Origin: Flavobacteriales bacterium
GTDB taxonomy: Bacteria > Bacteroidota > Bacteroidia > Flavobacteriales > Flavobacteriaceae
NCBI GenBank assembly: GCA_003229235.1
Contig: QIIH01000148.1
Coordinates: 1 to 10,618 of the forward strand
Reading direction: 5' to 3'
DNA length: 10,618 nt
The translations under genes and the position numbers were made by a program. Below the pieces are notes generated by a model that did no database searches, was not told the origin of the DNA, and saw only the letters and a program-made list of their open reading frames with translations. Each line of letters begins with the position of its first letter. Positions within the stretch are counted from its first letter, which is position 1. Below, one piece after another: positions 1 to 5,937 of the stretch.

Positions 1-151
1 CCTTTTCTTTTGTTTCTGTACTTGGTCTTTTCACAAATCGATTCACGGCTGCGTCTGATCGCAAGTATGATATCATTTCCCAATCAGACTGTGCCAATCT
101 TCTTAATAATAATCGTTCTGTTTTTATTTCAGAGAAATGATTTTGATCCAA
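1..151 (-). CDS. GNAT-family N-acetyltransferase, N-terminal part (runs off left edge)
   Basis: About 50 codons are visible; the rest lies left of the window. The translation contains KTERLLLRRL, then SDWE and YLRSDAAVNRFVKRP. This matches the opening beta-strand and first helix of RimJ/RimL-type GNAT acetyltransferases (pattern: TERL-L-LR, a D-x-E/A helix, then LRSD-x-x-V-x-R-F). Family members transfer acetyl from acetyl-CoA to an amino group; the acetyl-CoA-binding motif A would lie outside the window, so no substrate can be named. The frame has no ATG before the conserved core. The frame is bounded upstream by a TAA at 164-166, and the best candidate start is TTG at 149-151 (product beginning MDQNHFSEIKTERL). 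An ATG at 157-159 is in another frame and stops early. The gene is divergent from the metzincin-like gene. The family call is fairly firm; the exact start is uncertain. Confidence 0.75.
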   Translation of the reverse strand, partial: MDQNHFSEIKTERLLLRRLAQSDWEMISYLRSDAAVNRFVKRPSTETKEK

Positions 152-234
152 GTAATCATGCTTTTAAGTGTTGTCAATTATTGATATTCAAAAAATACGG
201 ATGACTTTGTCGAAGATAAAATATTAATATGGAT

Positions 235-261
235 TGTTAGGTTCTCTCTACTAACCTGATA
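235..261. repeat. Inverted repeat, possible hairpin
   Basis: TGTTAGGTT (235-243) can pair with AACCTGATA (253-261) around a nine-base CT-rich loop, giving a nine-pair stem that includes two G-T wobbles if transcribed. It abuts the palindrome at 261-278. It could be an RNA hairpin in a leader or a protein-binding site; there is no direct evidence for either. Confidence 0.45.
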
Positions 262-278
262 TTCTTAATTTTAAGAAT
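261..278. repeat. Perfect 18-bp AT-rich palindrome, candidate operator
   Basis: ATTCTTAA (261-268) and TTAAGAAT (271-278) are exact reverse complements around a TT centre. The symmetry and its place between two divergent promoters suit a dimeric repressor site, although no regulator gene is visible nearby. A hairpin followed by TTTT is also possible, as a weak terminator reading rightward. Confidence 0.45.
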
Positions 279-388
279 TTTCCCTGTTGGTTTTGCAGGT
301 AATAATAAGAAAAAATCAGTATATTAGACTAATTTGCTAAGATTCATAACGTTAGACTTTTAGCCTGTTTTGAGAAGGCCTTGACTGC

Positions 389-407
389 AAAGAGTTGAGA
401 CCTCTTT
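389..407. repeat. Short inverted repeat upstream of the metzincin-like gene
   Basis: AAAGAG (389-394) and CTCTTT (402-407) are exact complements around a seven-base loop. The right arm is followed by T then CCCC rather than a U tract. It lies about 57 bp upstream of the start codon at 465, so it may belong to the 5' leader or promoter of that gene. The stem is short and could be chance. Confidence 0.3.
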
Positions 408-464
408 TCCCCACCTAACATTAATAACTTTTGTAATAGTAGTATTGCATAAAATCAATCAATT

Positions 465-1601
465 ATGCCAAGATGTATAGAGTGGGGCGAAGAACGTCAC
501 CAGGAATGTGAAAGAACCGAAGACCAGGGTTATAATGAATGCGCACGTGAAGAAGACCGCGGATATGCCGATTGCTGCACCTGGTGGCCCTGTAATTGGC
601 TTTGCGACGCATGGGTATGGATAAGCAATGTGGTTTGCGTAAGTTGGACATGGATGTCTAATGTGGTCTGTGTTAGTTGGACTTGGATAAGTACTGCAGC
701 ATGCGTAGCTTGGGATTTTGTGGTCACTATTGTCTCTGCGATTTTAACCACCATAGAATCTATTTTGGGCTGGATTTTATCTGGCGTCGCCGCTATTATT
801 GAACTCATTTTATCTATTCCTGGACTTGGAACCGTATTGAGATGGCTTCTAAATTTGGTCACGTTTTTGGTAGTTTCAATGGTAGCTGTAGGAGATTTAA
901 TACTGGGAGCTGTGGGTATCCGACCCGAAAAAACCCTACGGATTTGCCCAGTGATTTTGCGCGATGAAAATGGCGAACAAACGGCAGAAGTAGAAGGTGT
1001 TGTGGCTGTATTGCAATTGGCGGCCGATGTTTTTAAACGCGATGCCAATATCCGTTTAATTCCCAGCCGCCCATTTAATTACAGCACGGGTTTTGAAGGG
1101 GCTCCGCAAGTAGATGAAAGTTGGATTCATATTGACTCTAGGTCGAGTCCTACGGAGGTTTTAGATGCCGGGGATTCTGTTGCGAATGAATTTGGGATAG
1201 TAGGCAGTATATTACAAATGAAAATGACCAGTTTATGCTTTTATGGTGCCTGGCGTCGTATAACGGGGTTTGGTGCACCAATAACTGTCTTTTTTATACG
1301 AAATACGCTACCTAATAGTTCGGGGCGTTCCCTTTGGATAACGGATTATGTCTTTGTAAATGGAAACACAACAGAGATATTTACGAGTGGTCTTCAAAGA
1401 AACGCCAGAACAGCTGCTCATGAAATTGCTCATTCTTGTTCACTTTGGCACGAATGCATAGACAACGATCCTACTAATTTAATGGGAGTTAGTGGCTCTT
1501 GCGATCCCGTTGGCACCTTAGCAGCAGATACCGACAATCCAATACTATATGATTGGCAAGCTTTACTTATGCGCGGCAGCAAACACGTCTCTTACTTTTA
1601 A
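465..1601 (+). CDS. Metzincin-like metalloprotease with N-terminal Cys/Trp hendecad repeats and hydrophobic middle
   Basis: The product is 378 residues and I do not recognise a named family for the whole protein. Three parts are visible. Residues 4-90 are eight repeats of about 11 residues, each opening with Cys (4, 15, 26, 37, 47, 58, 69, 80); the first three are rich in E, R and D, the last four in paired Trp (50/52, 61/63, 72/74). Residues 84-150 are long hydrophobic or amphipathic stretches that could be several membrane helices. The C-terminal part holds HEIAHSCSLWH (319-329), fitting the metzincin zinc site HExxHxxGxxH except for Ser in place of Gly, followed by NLMG (Met340) at the distance of a Met-turn. 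There is no N-terminal signal peptide: the start is highly charged. ATG at 465 is the first in frame and has an A-rich leader. A gene for a two-span protein follows after 9 bp. Peptidase activity is inferred from the motif only. Confidence 0.8.
   Translation: MPRCIEWGEERHQECERTEDQGYNECAREEDRGYADCCTWWPCNWLCDAWVWISNVVCVSWTWMSNVVCVSWTWISTAACVAWDFVVTIVSAILTTIESILGWILSGVAAIIELILSIPGLGTVLRWLLNLVTFLVVSMVAVGDLILGAVGIRPEKTLRICPVILRDENGEQTAEVEGVVAVLQLAADVFKRDANIRLIPSRPFNYSTGFEGAPQVDESWIHIDSRSSPTEVLDAGDSVANEFGIVGSILQMKMTSLCFYGAWRRITGFGAPITVFFIRNTLPNSSGRSLWITDYVFVNGNTTEIFTSGLQRNARTAAHEIAHSCSLWHECIDNDPTNLMGVSGSCDPVGTLAADTDNPILYDWQALLMRGSKHVSYF
474..734 (+). repeat. Eight tandem hendecad-encoding units (33-bp period)
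   Basis: Codons for Cys recur every 33 bp at residues 4, 15, 26, 37 and again at 47, 58, 69, 80; the fourth unit is one residue short. Units 5-8 begin CDAW, CVSW, CVSW and CVAW, and units 5-7 share WxW spacing. The DNA of units 5-7 (about 603-701) is still visibly similar, with versions of AATGTGGT and AGTTGGAC recurring, which points to expansion by duplication. An 11-residue period equals three helical turns, so a long straight helix or right-handed coiled coil with a Cys/Trp stripe is the natural structural reading. Confidence 0.85.
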
Positions 1602-1610
1602 AATAATACT

Positions 1611-2042
1611 ATGACAAAATTCGAAACTACCATAAACCATCCGGCGCAATTAAATACAATGACCAGCTTTAGCATGGCCCGTAAACGGGGGCTTGGTTTG
1701 CTAAAACTCTCTTCGGAATTTGTCCATAATAAACGTGGAGTTTTAGAGGAGCAGTTAAACAAATACTATTATGCATGCGGTTGTAGCCAAAGCGCAAAAA
1801 TGCTCTTATTCGGCCTCCTTCTTGGAGGGTTGGCGTTATTTTTAAATAACTATTACCCAAGTTTTGCCATTCCTGCCTGGCATTGGACGGTTCCTAGTTT
1901 AGGTATTGCAGGAGCAGTTTTAGGTAAAGTATATGGCCTTAGCCGAGCCAACCACAAATTGCGACAGACTATTAGTGAAATTCAAAGCCTATGGACGGTT
2001 TCTACAAATTCTCATGAAGACGTAGTAGGATATTGTGGTTAG
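1611..2042 (+). CDS. Unknown protein with two predicted transmembrane segments, partner of the metzincin-like gene
   Basis: The product is 143 residues with no recognised family. The N-terminal 60 residues are mostly polar and basic (ARKRG near 23, HNKRG near 39) and end in a YYYACGCSQ patch with two Cys. Two hydrophobic segments follow, about 62-82 (LLFGLLLGGLALFL) and 92-110, joined by a short loop rich in aromatic residues and Pro (YYPSFAIPAWHW). The polar C-terminal tail of about 33 residues could be helical. There is no cleavable signal peptide. With both termini on the same side, the basic N-terminal region suggests they face the cytoplasm. The gene starts 9 bp after the metzincin-like gene and is surely co-transcribed with it. 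Roles as an anchor, chaperone or immunity protein are all possible and none is shown by sequence. Confidence 0.75.
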   Translation: MTKFETTINHPAQLNTMTSFSMARKRGLGLLKLSSEFVHNKRGVLEEQLNKYYYACGCSQSAKMLLFGLLLGGLALFLNNYYPSFAIPAWHWTVPSLGIAGAVLGKVYGLSRANHKLRQTISEIQSLWTVSTNSHEDVVGYCG

Positions 2043-2103
2043 TTAATATGTATAAAATGTTTGATGTTGCCTTTGCAAAATATTGTTTCGATAATGAAAA
2101 AAT

Positions 2104-2220
2104 TTAATCATCCAGTTCGTCCTTTTCTTTCTGCATAGCAATGTATCTAGTCACCAATCGCACCCCAAGTCTTGCGAATAGAATAATAGCAATAACCATA
2201 ACAATGTTAAATCCGTCCAT
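2104..2220 (-). CDS. Small single-span membrane peptide, 38 residues
   Basis: ATG at 2218-2220 opens a 38-codon frame ending in TAA. The product begins MDGFNIVMVIAIILFARLG, one hydrophobic helix of about 16-18 residues, continues with a basic stretch (RLVTRY) and ends with a charged tail (QKEKDELDD). This is the layout of a small membrane protein with its charged C-terminus probably in the cytoplasm (positive-inside rule). It starts two codons after the amber stop of the 32-codon frame upstream and stays in the same frame, so it could be a translationally coupled gene or the second half of one interrupted gene. The ordered composition on this strand argues against chance, but the short length keeps confidence moderate. 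Confidence 0.5.
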   Translation of the reverse strand: MDGFNIVMVIAIILFARLGVRLVTRYIAMQKEKDELDD

Positions 2221-2223
2221 ATA

Positions 2224-2322
2224 CTATTTTTCTGTTGTGGTATTAGCTGCTTCCGGCATTCCCCCTATCTTGTCTAAAATTCCTTCCATTAGTAAATGCG
2301 TAACTATAGATTTGTCGGTCAT
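2224..2322 (-). CDS. Small ORF, 32 residues, directly upstream of the membrane peptide
   Basis: ATG at 2320-2322 opens a frame ending in TAG at 2224-2226. The product begins MTDKSIVTHLLMEGILDKIG, an amphipathic helix candidate, and ends in a polar tail (EAANTTTEK). The leader reads AGTAAGA just before ATG, a weak purine-rich site. It has no recognised family. Position after the VOC gene (75-bp gap) and in frame with the 38-codon ORF suggests the two are expressed together. It may be a real small protein or the N-terminal half of a gene broken by the TAG. Confidence 0.4.
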   Translation of the reverse strand: MTDKSIVTHLLMEGILDKIGGMPEAANTTTEK

Positions 2323-2397
2323 TCTTACTAAAGTTACATTCTAAATATGTACAGAGTTTAAGTTAATCAATTAAAATAAAACACTTGTATCAGTCTG

Positions 2398-2823
2398 TTA
2401 TGCAATTTTTTCTTGATAGATAATAATTTGCATCCCGTCCGGATCGCGTAAATAAAGATACTCTGAGCCCCAAGGGCGAGCTATTGGGCCTCTGACCTCC
2501 CATGTATCTTTTAATTTATCTACCCAAAAGGCTACGTTATCGGTTCTTAATTGAATACTCGCTTTGTTGTTCTCAAAGTCTTGATCAAATGCTTTTTGAT
2601 AAAAGCTATGGTCTGCTAATATCTCAGAGATTTCTAAAAATGCATTACTTCCGTCTGGTCCAAATCTTACAATTACTCCTTTAGAACCATTCCCGTCGTC
2701 ATATTCTTCTATAATTGTTAAATCTAAAACCTGGATATAAAATATTCTCGAAGCCTCAAAGTTTTTGGTTCTAATAACAGTCTTTAGACTTAATAAACTA
2801 TTATGTGAATGGCTATCGTTCAT
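2398..2823 (-). CDS. VOC superfamily (glyoxalase/bleomycin-resistance fold) protein
   Basis: The product is 141 residues, the size of a two-module VOC protein. The first module shows strand-helix TVIRTKNFEASRIFYIQVLDL, matching the usual xVxDxxxSxxFYxxVLGL; the second ends with YLYLRDPDGMQIIIY, matching the family's DPDGNxIELxE. Family members include metal-dependent lyases, isomerases and dioxygenases as well as metal-free binding proteins. Here the position of the usual first metal His is Lys14 and the usual last Glu is Ile134, so a metal-free binding or resistance role is more likely than catalysis. It starts 56 bp after BatD on the same strand and could be read from the operon or from its own promoter. 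No substrate can be assigned. Confidence 0.8.
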   Translation of the reverse strand: MNDSHSHNSLLSLKTVIRTKNFEASRIFYIQVLDLTIIEEYDDGNGSKGVIVRFGPDGSNAFLEISEILADHSFYQKAFDQDFENNKASIQLRTDNVAFWVDKLKDTWEVRGPIARPWGSEYLYLRDPDGMQIIIYQEKIA

Positions 2824-2879
2824 GGAGTTTGATATGGTAATGCTTTGTTCGTTCTATTTCAATCTCAGCTAAAATTATA

Positions 2880-4235
2880 CTAATCACTAGCAGTTGGGTT
2901 CAGCCATTTAGTGTTCTTTATGGTCGATTTATGATTTGTGTGCTGTTGTTTAAAATGGTTTTTTCTCATTAGTTTTAATTCTTTTAGCAGCAGTTTAAAA
3001 CTTTTGGCTTCGGATTTCTTCTCTAAACTAAAAGTGACTTTATCTATATCTTTAAGGACGTCTTCTAGTTGTTTCGAACCACTTATACGAACCATTTCTT
3101 GTAACGATTTATTATTGTCAGGTATTCGGTTTAGCCAAGACGGTATTAACTCCAGAAATAAAAAGTAATCGTTTTTTACAATTGCCTTTTTCACCTTTGC
3201 AAATGCATAGGTCTCCGATGCTAAATAGCTATTATATTTTGTAATAATATAAGGAATAACTCTTTTTAAAATTTTGAACAAAAGGAAAAGAATTACTAAA
3301 CCACTAATTAAATATTGAAAAAACAGTTTGGGCTCTATTCCGAAGATTAAAAAAGGGGTTTCTTCTGCCTGGATTGCTTCGACAACTTCCTTTTGAAGTG
3401 ACTTTTTTATACTTGCCAACATGGCTAAATCTGCATTGGGTTTTACCGAAACAACCAAGGAATCAATTTCTTTTTTATAGAACTTTTTAGTGTTGTAGTT
3501 CCAATAGACATACTCAATTGGAGGTATAACAATGTCGCCTTCTTTTTCGAATAAGTAATTAACGGTTTCCGAGCGAGTAGCAGAAACTGCTGCTTTCGAT
3601 TTTCGAGTATTTAGTTGCGGTCGCTTGGGGTAAATACTCACACCTGTGATGCTATCCCATTTTGTGACAGGCAAAAATTCTGATAAAGTACCTTGGGCCG
3701 AACGATATATCGTTCGCTGAACAACATCACCAACTTTAATATCTGATAAAGAAGCAGACCACTTTTCTGATATATTTAAACTAGACGATACCAGCCAATT
3801 ATTAGGGTCGTATCCTGCCGGAATACCTTTAACAGTTAACACTTTTGGCCTGGTAGTAATGGTTCTCTTAATGCCCTTAAAACCTCCGGGCTTAGGAGAT
3901 TCTATATTAATTGATAAACTCGGAATTGTAATTACTCCTTCTTGGGTAGGAAAAACGTTGTAGTAAAAGTCTACGCCCGCATGCGTTTTCCCGCTAAAGT
4001 CTCTGGAGTTACTCAAGGAGCGAAAATAGACTGTCAAAGCGCCGTCTACTTGTATGTTGCCAACATCAATGCCCGATGTAAACCATGTAGAGCTATAAAC
4101 AGACACCGTTAATCTCACTGGCTGCCCAATATAGGCCTCGTCGGTATTCAGCGTAACATAACTAATTAGGTTTTGACCAAACAACGAGAATGTCAGCAGC
4201 CAAAAACACATAAATATCCCAAGCTTTTTTACCAT
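2880..4235 (-). CDS. batD: BatD-like membrane protein
   Basis: The product is 451 residues. Residues 1-20 form a signal peptide (MVKKLGIFMCFWLLTFSLFG) followed by a beta-rich region (about 22-270) that would be periplasmic. Motifs typical of BatD are seen, such as AYIGQPVRLTVSV near 34 and FPTQEGVITIPSLSI near 95, and again FEKEGDIVIPPIEY near 229. A transmembrane helix lies at about 304-325, followed by a basic cytoplasmic tail of about 125 residues. BatD belongs to the Bacteroides aerotolerance (Bat) family; its biochemical role is not settled. The start ATG overlaps the stop of the BatB-BatC gene (shared ATGGTAA), so translation is probably coupled. From memory, many BatD proteins of this phylum are longer, near 550-600 residues, so this is a short version. 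Identification rests on domain layout and operon position. Confidence 0.82.
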   Translation of the reverse strand: MVKKLGIFMCFWLLTFSLFGQNLISYVTLNTDEAYIGQPVRLTVSVYSSTWFTSGIDVGNIQVDGALTVYFRSLSNSRDFSGKTHAGVDFYYNVFPTQEGVITIPSLSINIESPKPGGFKGIKRTITTRPKVLTVKGIPAGYDPNNWLVSSSLNISEKWSASLSDIKVGDVVQRTIYRSAQGTLSEFLPVTKWDSITGVSIYPKRPQLNTRKSKAAVSATRSETVNYLFEKEGDIVIPPIEYVYWNYNTKKFYKKEIDSLVVSVKPNADLAMLASIKKSLQKEVVEAIQAEETPFLIFGIEPKLFFQYLISGLVILFLLFKILKRVIPYIITKYNSYLASETYAFAKVKKAIVKNDYFLFLELIPSWLNRIPDNNKSLQEMVRISGSKQLEDVLKDIDKVTFSLEKKSEAKSFKLLLKELKLMRKNHFKQQHTNHKSTIKNTKWLNPTASD

Positions 4236-5935
4236 TTTTTTGTTGGCTTTTTAACTTCTACTAATTTCTTTCTTATTTGATATCGGAACTTCTTTGTTAA
4301 AAATAGAGCGGGATCGTCGTCTACTTTTCGCATTAAAATGTTCTTTGGTATTTCTCCAGTCCCGGGTTTAAAATCGTCGGGCAATTCGTCTAGTTCTTTT
4401 CCTTTACGGGTATCGGTGTCTACGGTTTCTTCCTTGCGTTTTTTCTCCATGTCCTTTTTAGTCGCTTCTTGCCCGCCGCCACTCAAATCCTCAGGAGATT
4501 TATTTTGCTCGTTCTCTGCTTTCTTTTTTTCTTCGTTTAGCGCGACTTCTTCTGGCGATTGAGAATCTAATCGTTCGATGGCCATGGTGATTTGTTCTAA
4601 ATTGGAATTGGCATTTTGATTAGAGGGGTCTTTTTGTAATACTTCTTTAAAGATTGCCTGCGATTCTGCTAACCGCCCAAGTTTAGCATAAGTTAGCCCT
4701 AAATTATACAAGCCACTAACGGTCGAATCTTGCTCAAAAGCTTTTTGTGCACTCAAAAAGTCGCCTGCCTTATAATAAGCAATGCCTTTGCGCATCGGGT
4801 CGCTGAACTTAGTCGCAGCCTCAAGATAGTTTTTCGCTTCAAATTGTTTTTGAGCCTGATACTCTTGTGTATACCATAAATCGGAAAATGTAAAATCGGG
4901 AATTGTGGTATTGTCATCTTCTGAACAAGAGTTAAATGCAAAAGCGACAATAATAAGATTTAACGCCCACCCTTTTCTAAAACTAAATAAAAACAGAAAC
5001 GACAACGGAAACAGCAACCAATACCCTTCGTCTTTCCAGCTTTCTTCTTCGGCCTCTGGGAGGTCTTCAAAGATTAATTCGTCACTAATTACTTTGGCGA
5101 GATCTTTTACGTCGCTATCGTCTAGCGTCATTTCTACAACCGCTACGTTTTGTATGGCCGCTAGTCTATTTAACTTTTCAAGATCAAGGGCCGAGTTTTC
5201 TCTATAAGACGGAATTGTGGCGCCGCTTTGCGTGGCAAAAGGATAAACGTAAAGCCGCGCATTGTTTTGTTGCATAAAAATACTCACAGCTTCAATGGAA
5301 ACATCGGCCAAATCGTCGGTAATTAATAAGATCTTACCCTCGGCCTTATTGTCGGTAAACAACGTATCGATTCTATTAAATAAAACACCAAACTCTGTTC
5401 CTTTTACGGGCATCATTTGTGGTTTTAAACCATCTAATTGATCCAGAATTATTTTGTAATCGGTTGTAAAAGGAATAGCAATATGAGTAGATCCGGCAAA
5501 GACCATTAAATTAGTTTCTGCTCTGGGGTTTGCGCTTAGTAAATCGTGAATTTTGAATTTTGCACGCTCCAATCTCGTTGGGGTTATGTCTTTTGCTAGC
5601 ATGCTTTGCGACATATCTAAAGCAATAACAAACTGCGATTCAATTTTTTTAACCGGGGTTTTAATTTGATCCCAAGAAGGCCCAAAAAACCCAAAAAACC
5701 CGATCCCCAACATAAGGAGTACCGAAAGCTGAATAAGCCGTGTTTTCCATGCGGTCCCTTTCATGATTACATAAGGGCGTAGATGTTTGGCAACATGTTT
5801 TTTCCAAGAATTTGAATCACGATACAATATAAAGCCTATTAAAATAACAACCAAAACAGGAATTACTACCCACATGTATTCTGTGCGCAGAAAATGGAAC
5901 TCGTCCCAATTGATATTTTTAATTTTTTCTAGCAT
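4229..5935 (-). CDS. BatB-BatC fusion: VWA-domain membrane protein with C-terminal TPR region
   Basis: The product is 568 residues. Two N-terminal membrane helices (about 22-38 and 66-85) precede a von Willebrand A domain with a full MIDAS metal site: DMSQS (107-111), Thr180 in KGTEFG, and Asp207 in LLITDD. A hydrophobic pair at about 305-336 follows, ending FAFNSCSEDD, which resembles a lipoprotein signal peptide with Cys337. Residues about 355-455 form TPR-type helices (AKNYLEAATKF, IAYYKAGDFLSAQKAF, YNLGLTYAKLGRLAESQAIF). The tail from 460 is rich in E, K and D, then basic. In many genomes BatB and BatC are separate genes; here they are one frame. The start is 2 bp after the BatA stop. By family knowledge this is a partner of MoxR-type ATPases in protein-complex handling or stress tolerance. 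Confidence 0.88.
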   Translation of the reverse strand: MLEKIKNINWDEFHFLRTEYMWVVIPVLVVILIGFILYRDSNSWKKHVAKHLRPYVIMKGTAWKTRLIQLSVLLMLGIGFFGFFGPSWDQIKTPVKKIESQFVIALDMSQSMLAKDITPTRLERAKFKIHDLLSANPRAETNLMVFAGSTHIAIPFTTDYKIILDQLDGLKPQMMPVKGTEFGVLFNRIDTLFTDNKAEGKILLITDDLADVSIEAVSIFMQQNNARLYVYPFATQSGATIPSYRENSALDLEKLNRLAAIQNVAVVEMTLDDSDVKDLAKVISDELIFEDLPEAEEESWKDEGYWLLFPLSFLFLFSFRKGWALNLIIVAFAFNSCSEDDNTTIPDFTFSDLWYTQEYQAQKQFEAKNYLEAATKFSDPMRKGIAYYKAGDFLSAQKAFEQDSTVSGLYNLGLTYAKLGRLAESQAIFKEVLQKDPSNQNANSNLEQITMAIERLDSQSPEEVALNEEKKKAENEQNKSPEDLSGGGQEATKKDMEKKRKEETVDTDTRKGKELDELPDDFKPGTGEIPKNILMRKVDDDPALFLTKKFRYQIRKKLVEVKKPTKKW

Positions 5936-5937
5936 TA

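Larger units (their letters stand above)
152..464. other. Divergent intergenic region with inverted repeats, no gene seen
   Basis: This stretch has frequent stops in all six frames and no credible small ORF. It lies between two divergent genes, so it should hold both promoters. The two best -7-like matches to the Bacteroidota consensus TAnnTTTG are each one base too long: TAACTTTTG at 425-433 for the rightward gene, and its minus-strand counterpart TATTTTTTG, read leftward near 189-197. Neither has a convincing -33 TTG at proper spacing, so no promoter is called. Three inverted repeats are listed separately. A perfect AAGGCCTT palindrome lies at 375-382. Confidence 0.6.

Noticed and set aside
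1..204. Rightward open frame to TGA at 202-204, a Phe/Leu/Ile-rich peptide
   Set aside because: Its hydrophobic look comes from T-rich DNA. The opposite strand encodes a recognisable GNAT N-terminus over 1-151, so this is a shadow.
603..710. 33-bp tandem similarity as a CRISPR array or minisatellite
   Set aside because: The units are diverged, have no spacers, and are in frame with a conserved 11-residue protein pattern, so they are coding repeats.
530..1048. Long minus-strand open frame of 172 codons, rich in Thr, Gln and Ser
   Set aside because: It lies wholly inside the repeat/metzincin gene, its composition reflects the complement of Trp/Val codons, and no family is recognised.
2141..2344. 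Rightward 67-codon open frame
   Set aside because: It is antisense to the two small leftward ORFs, which have better protein character and start/stop arrangement; neither is certain, but the rightward one looks like a shadow.
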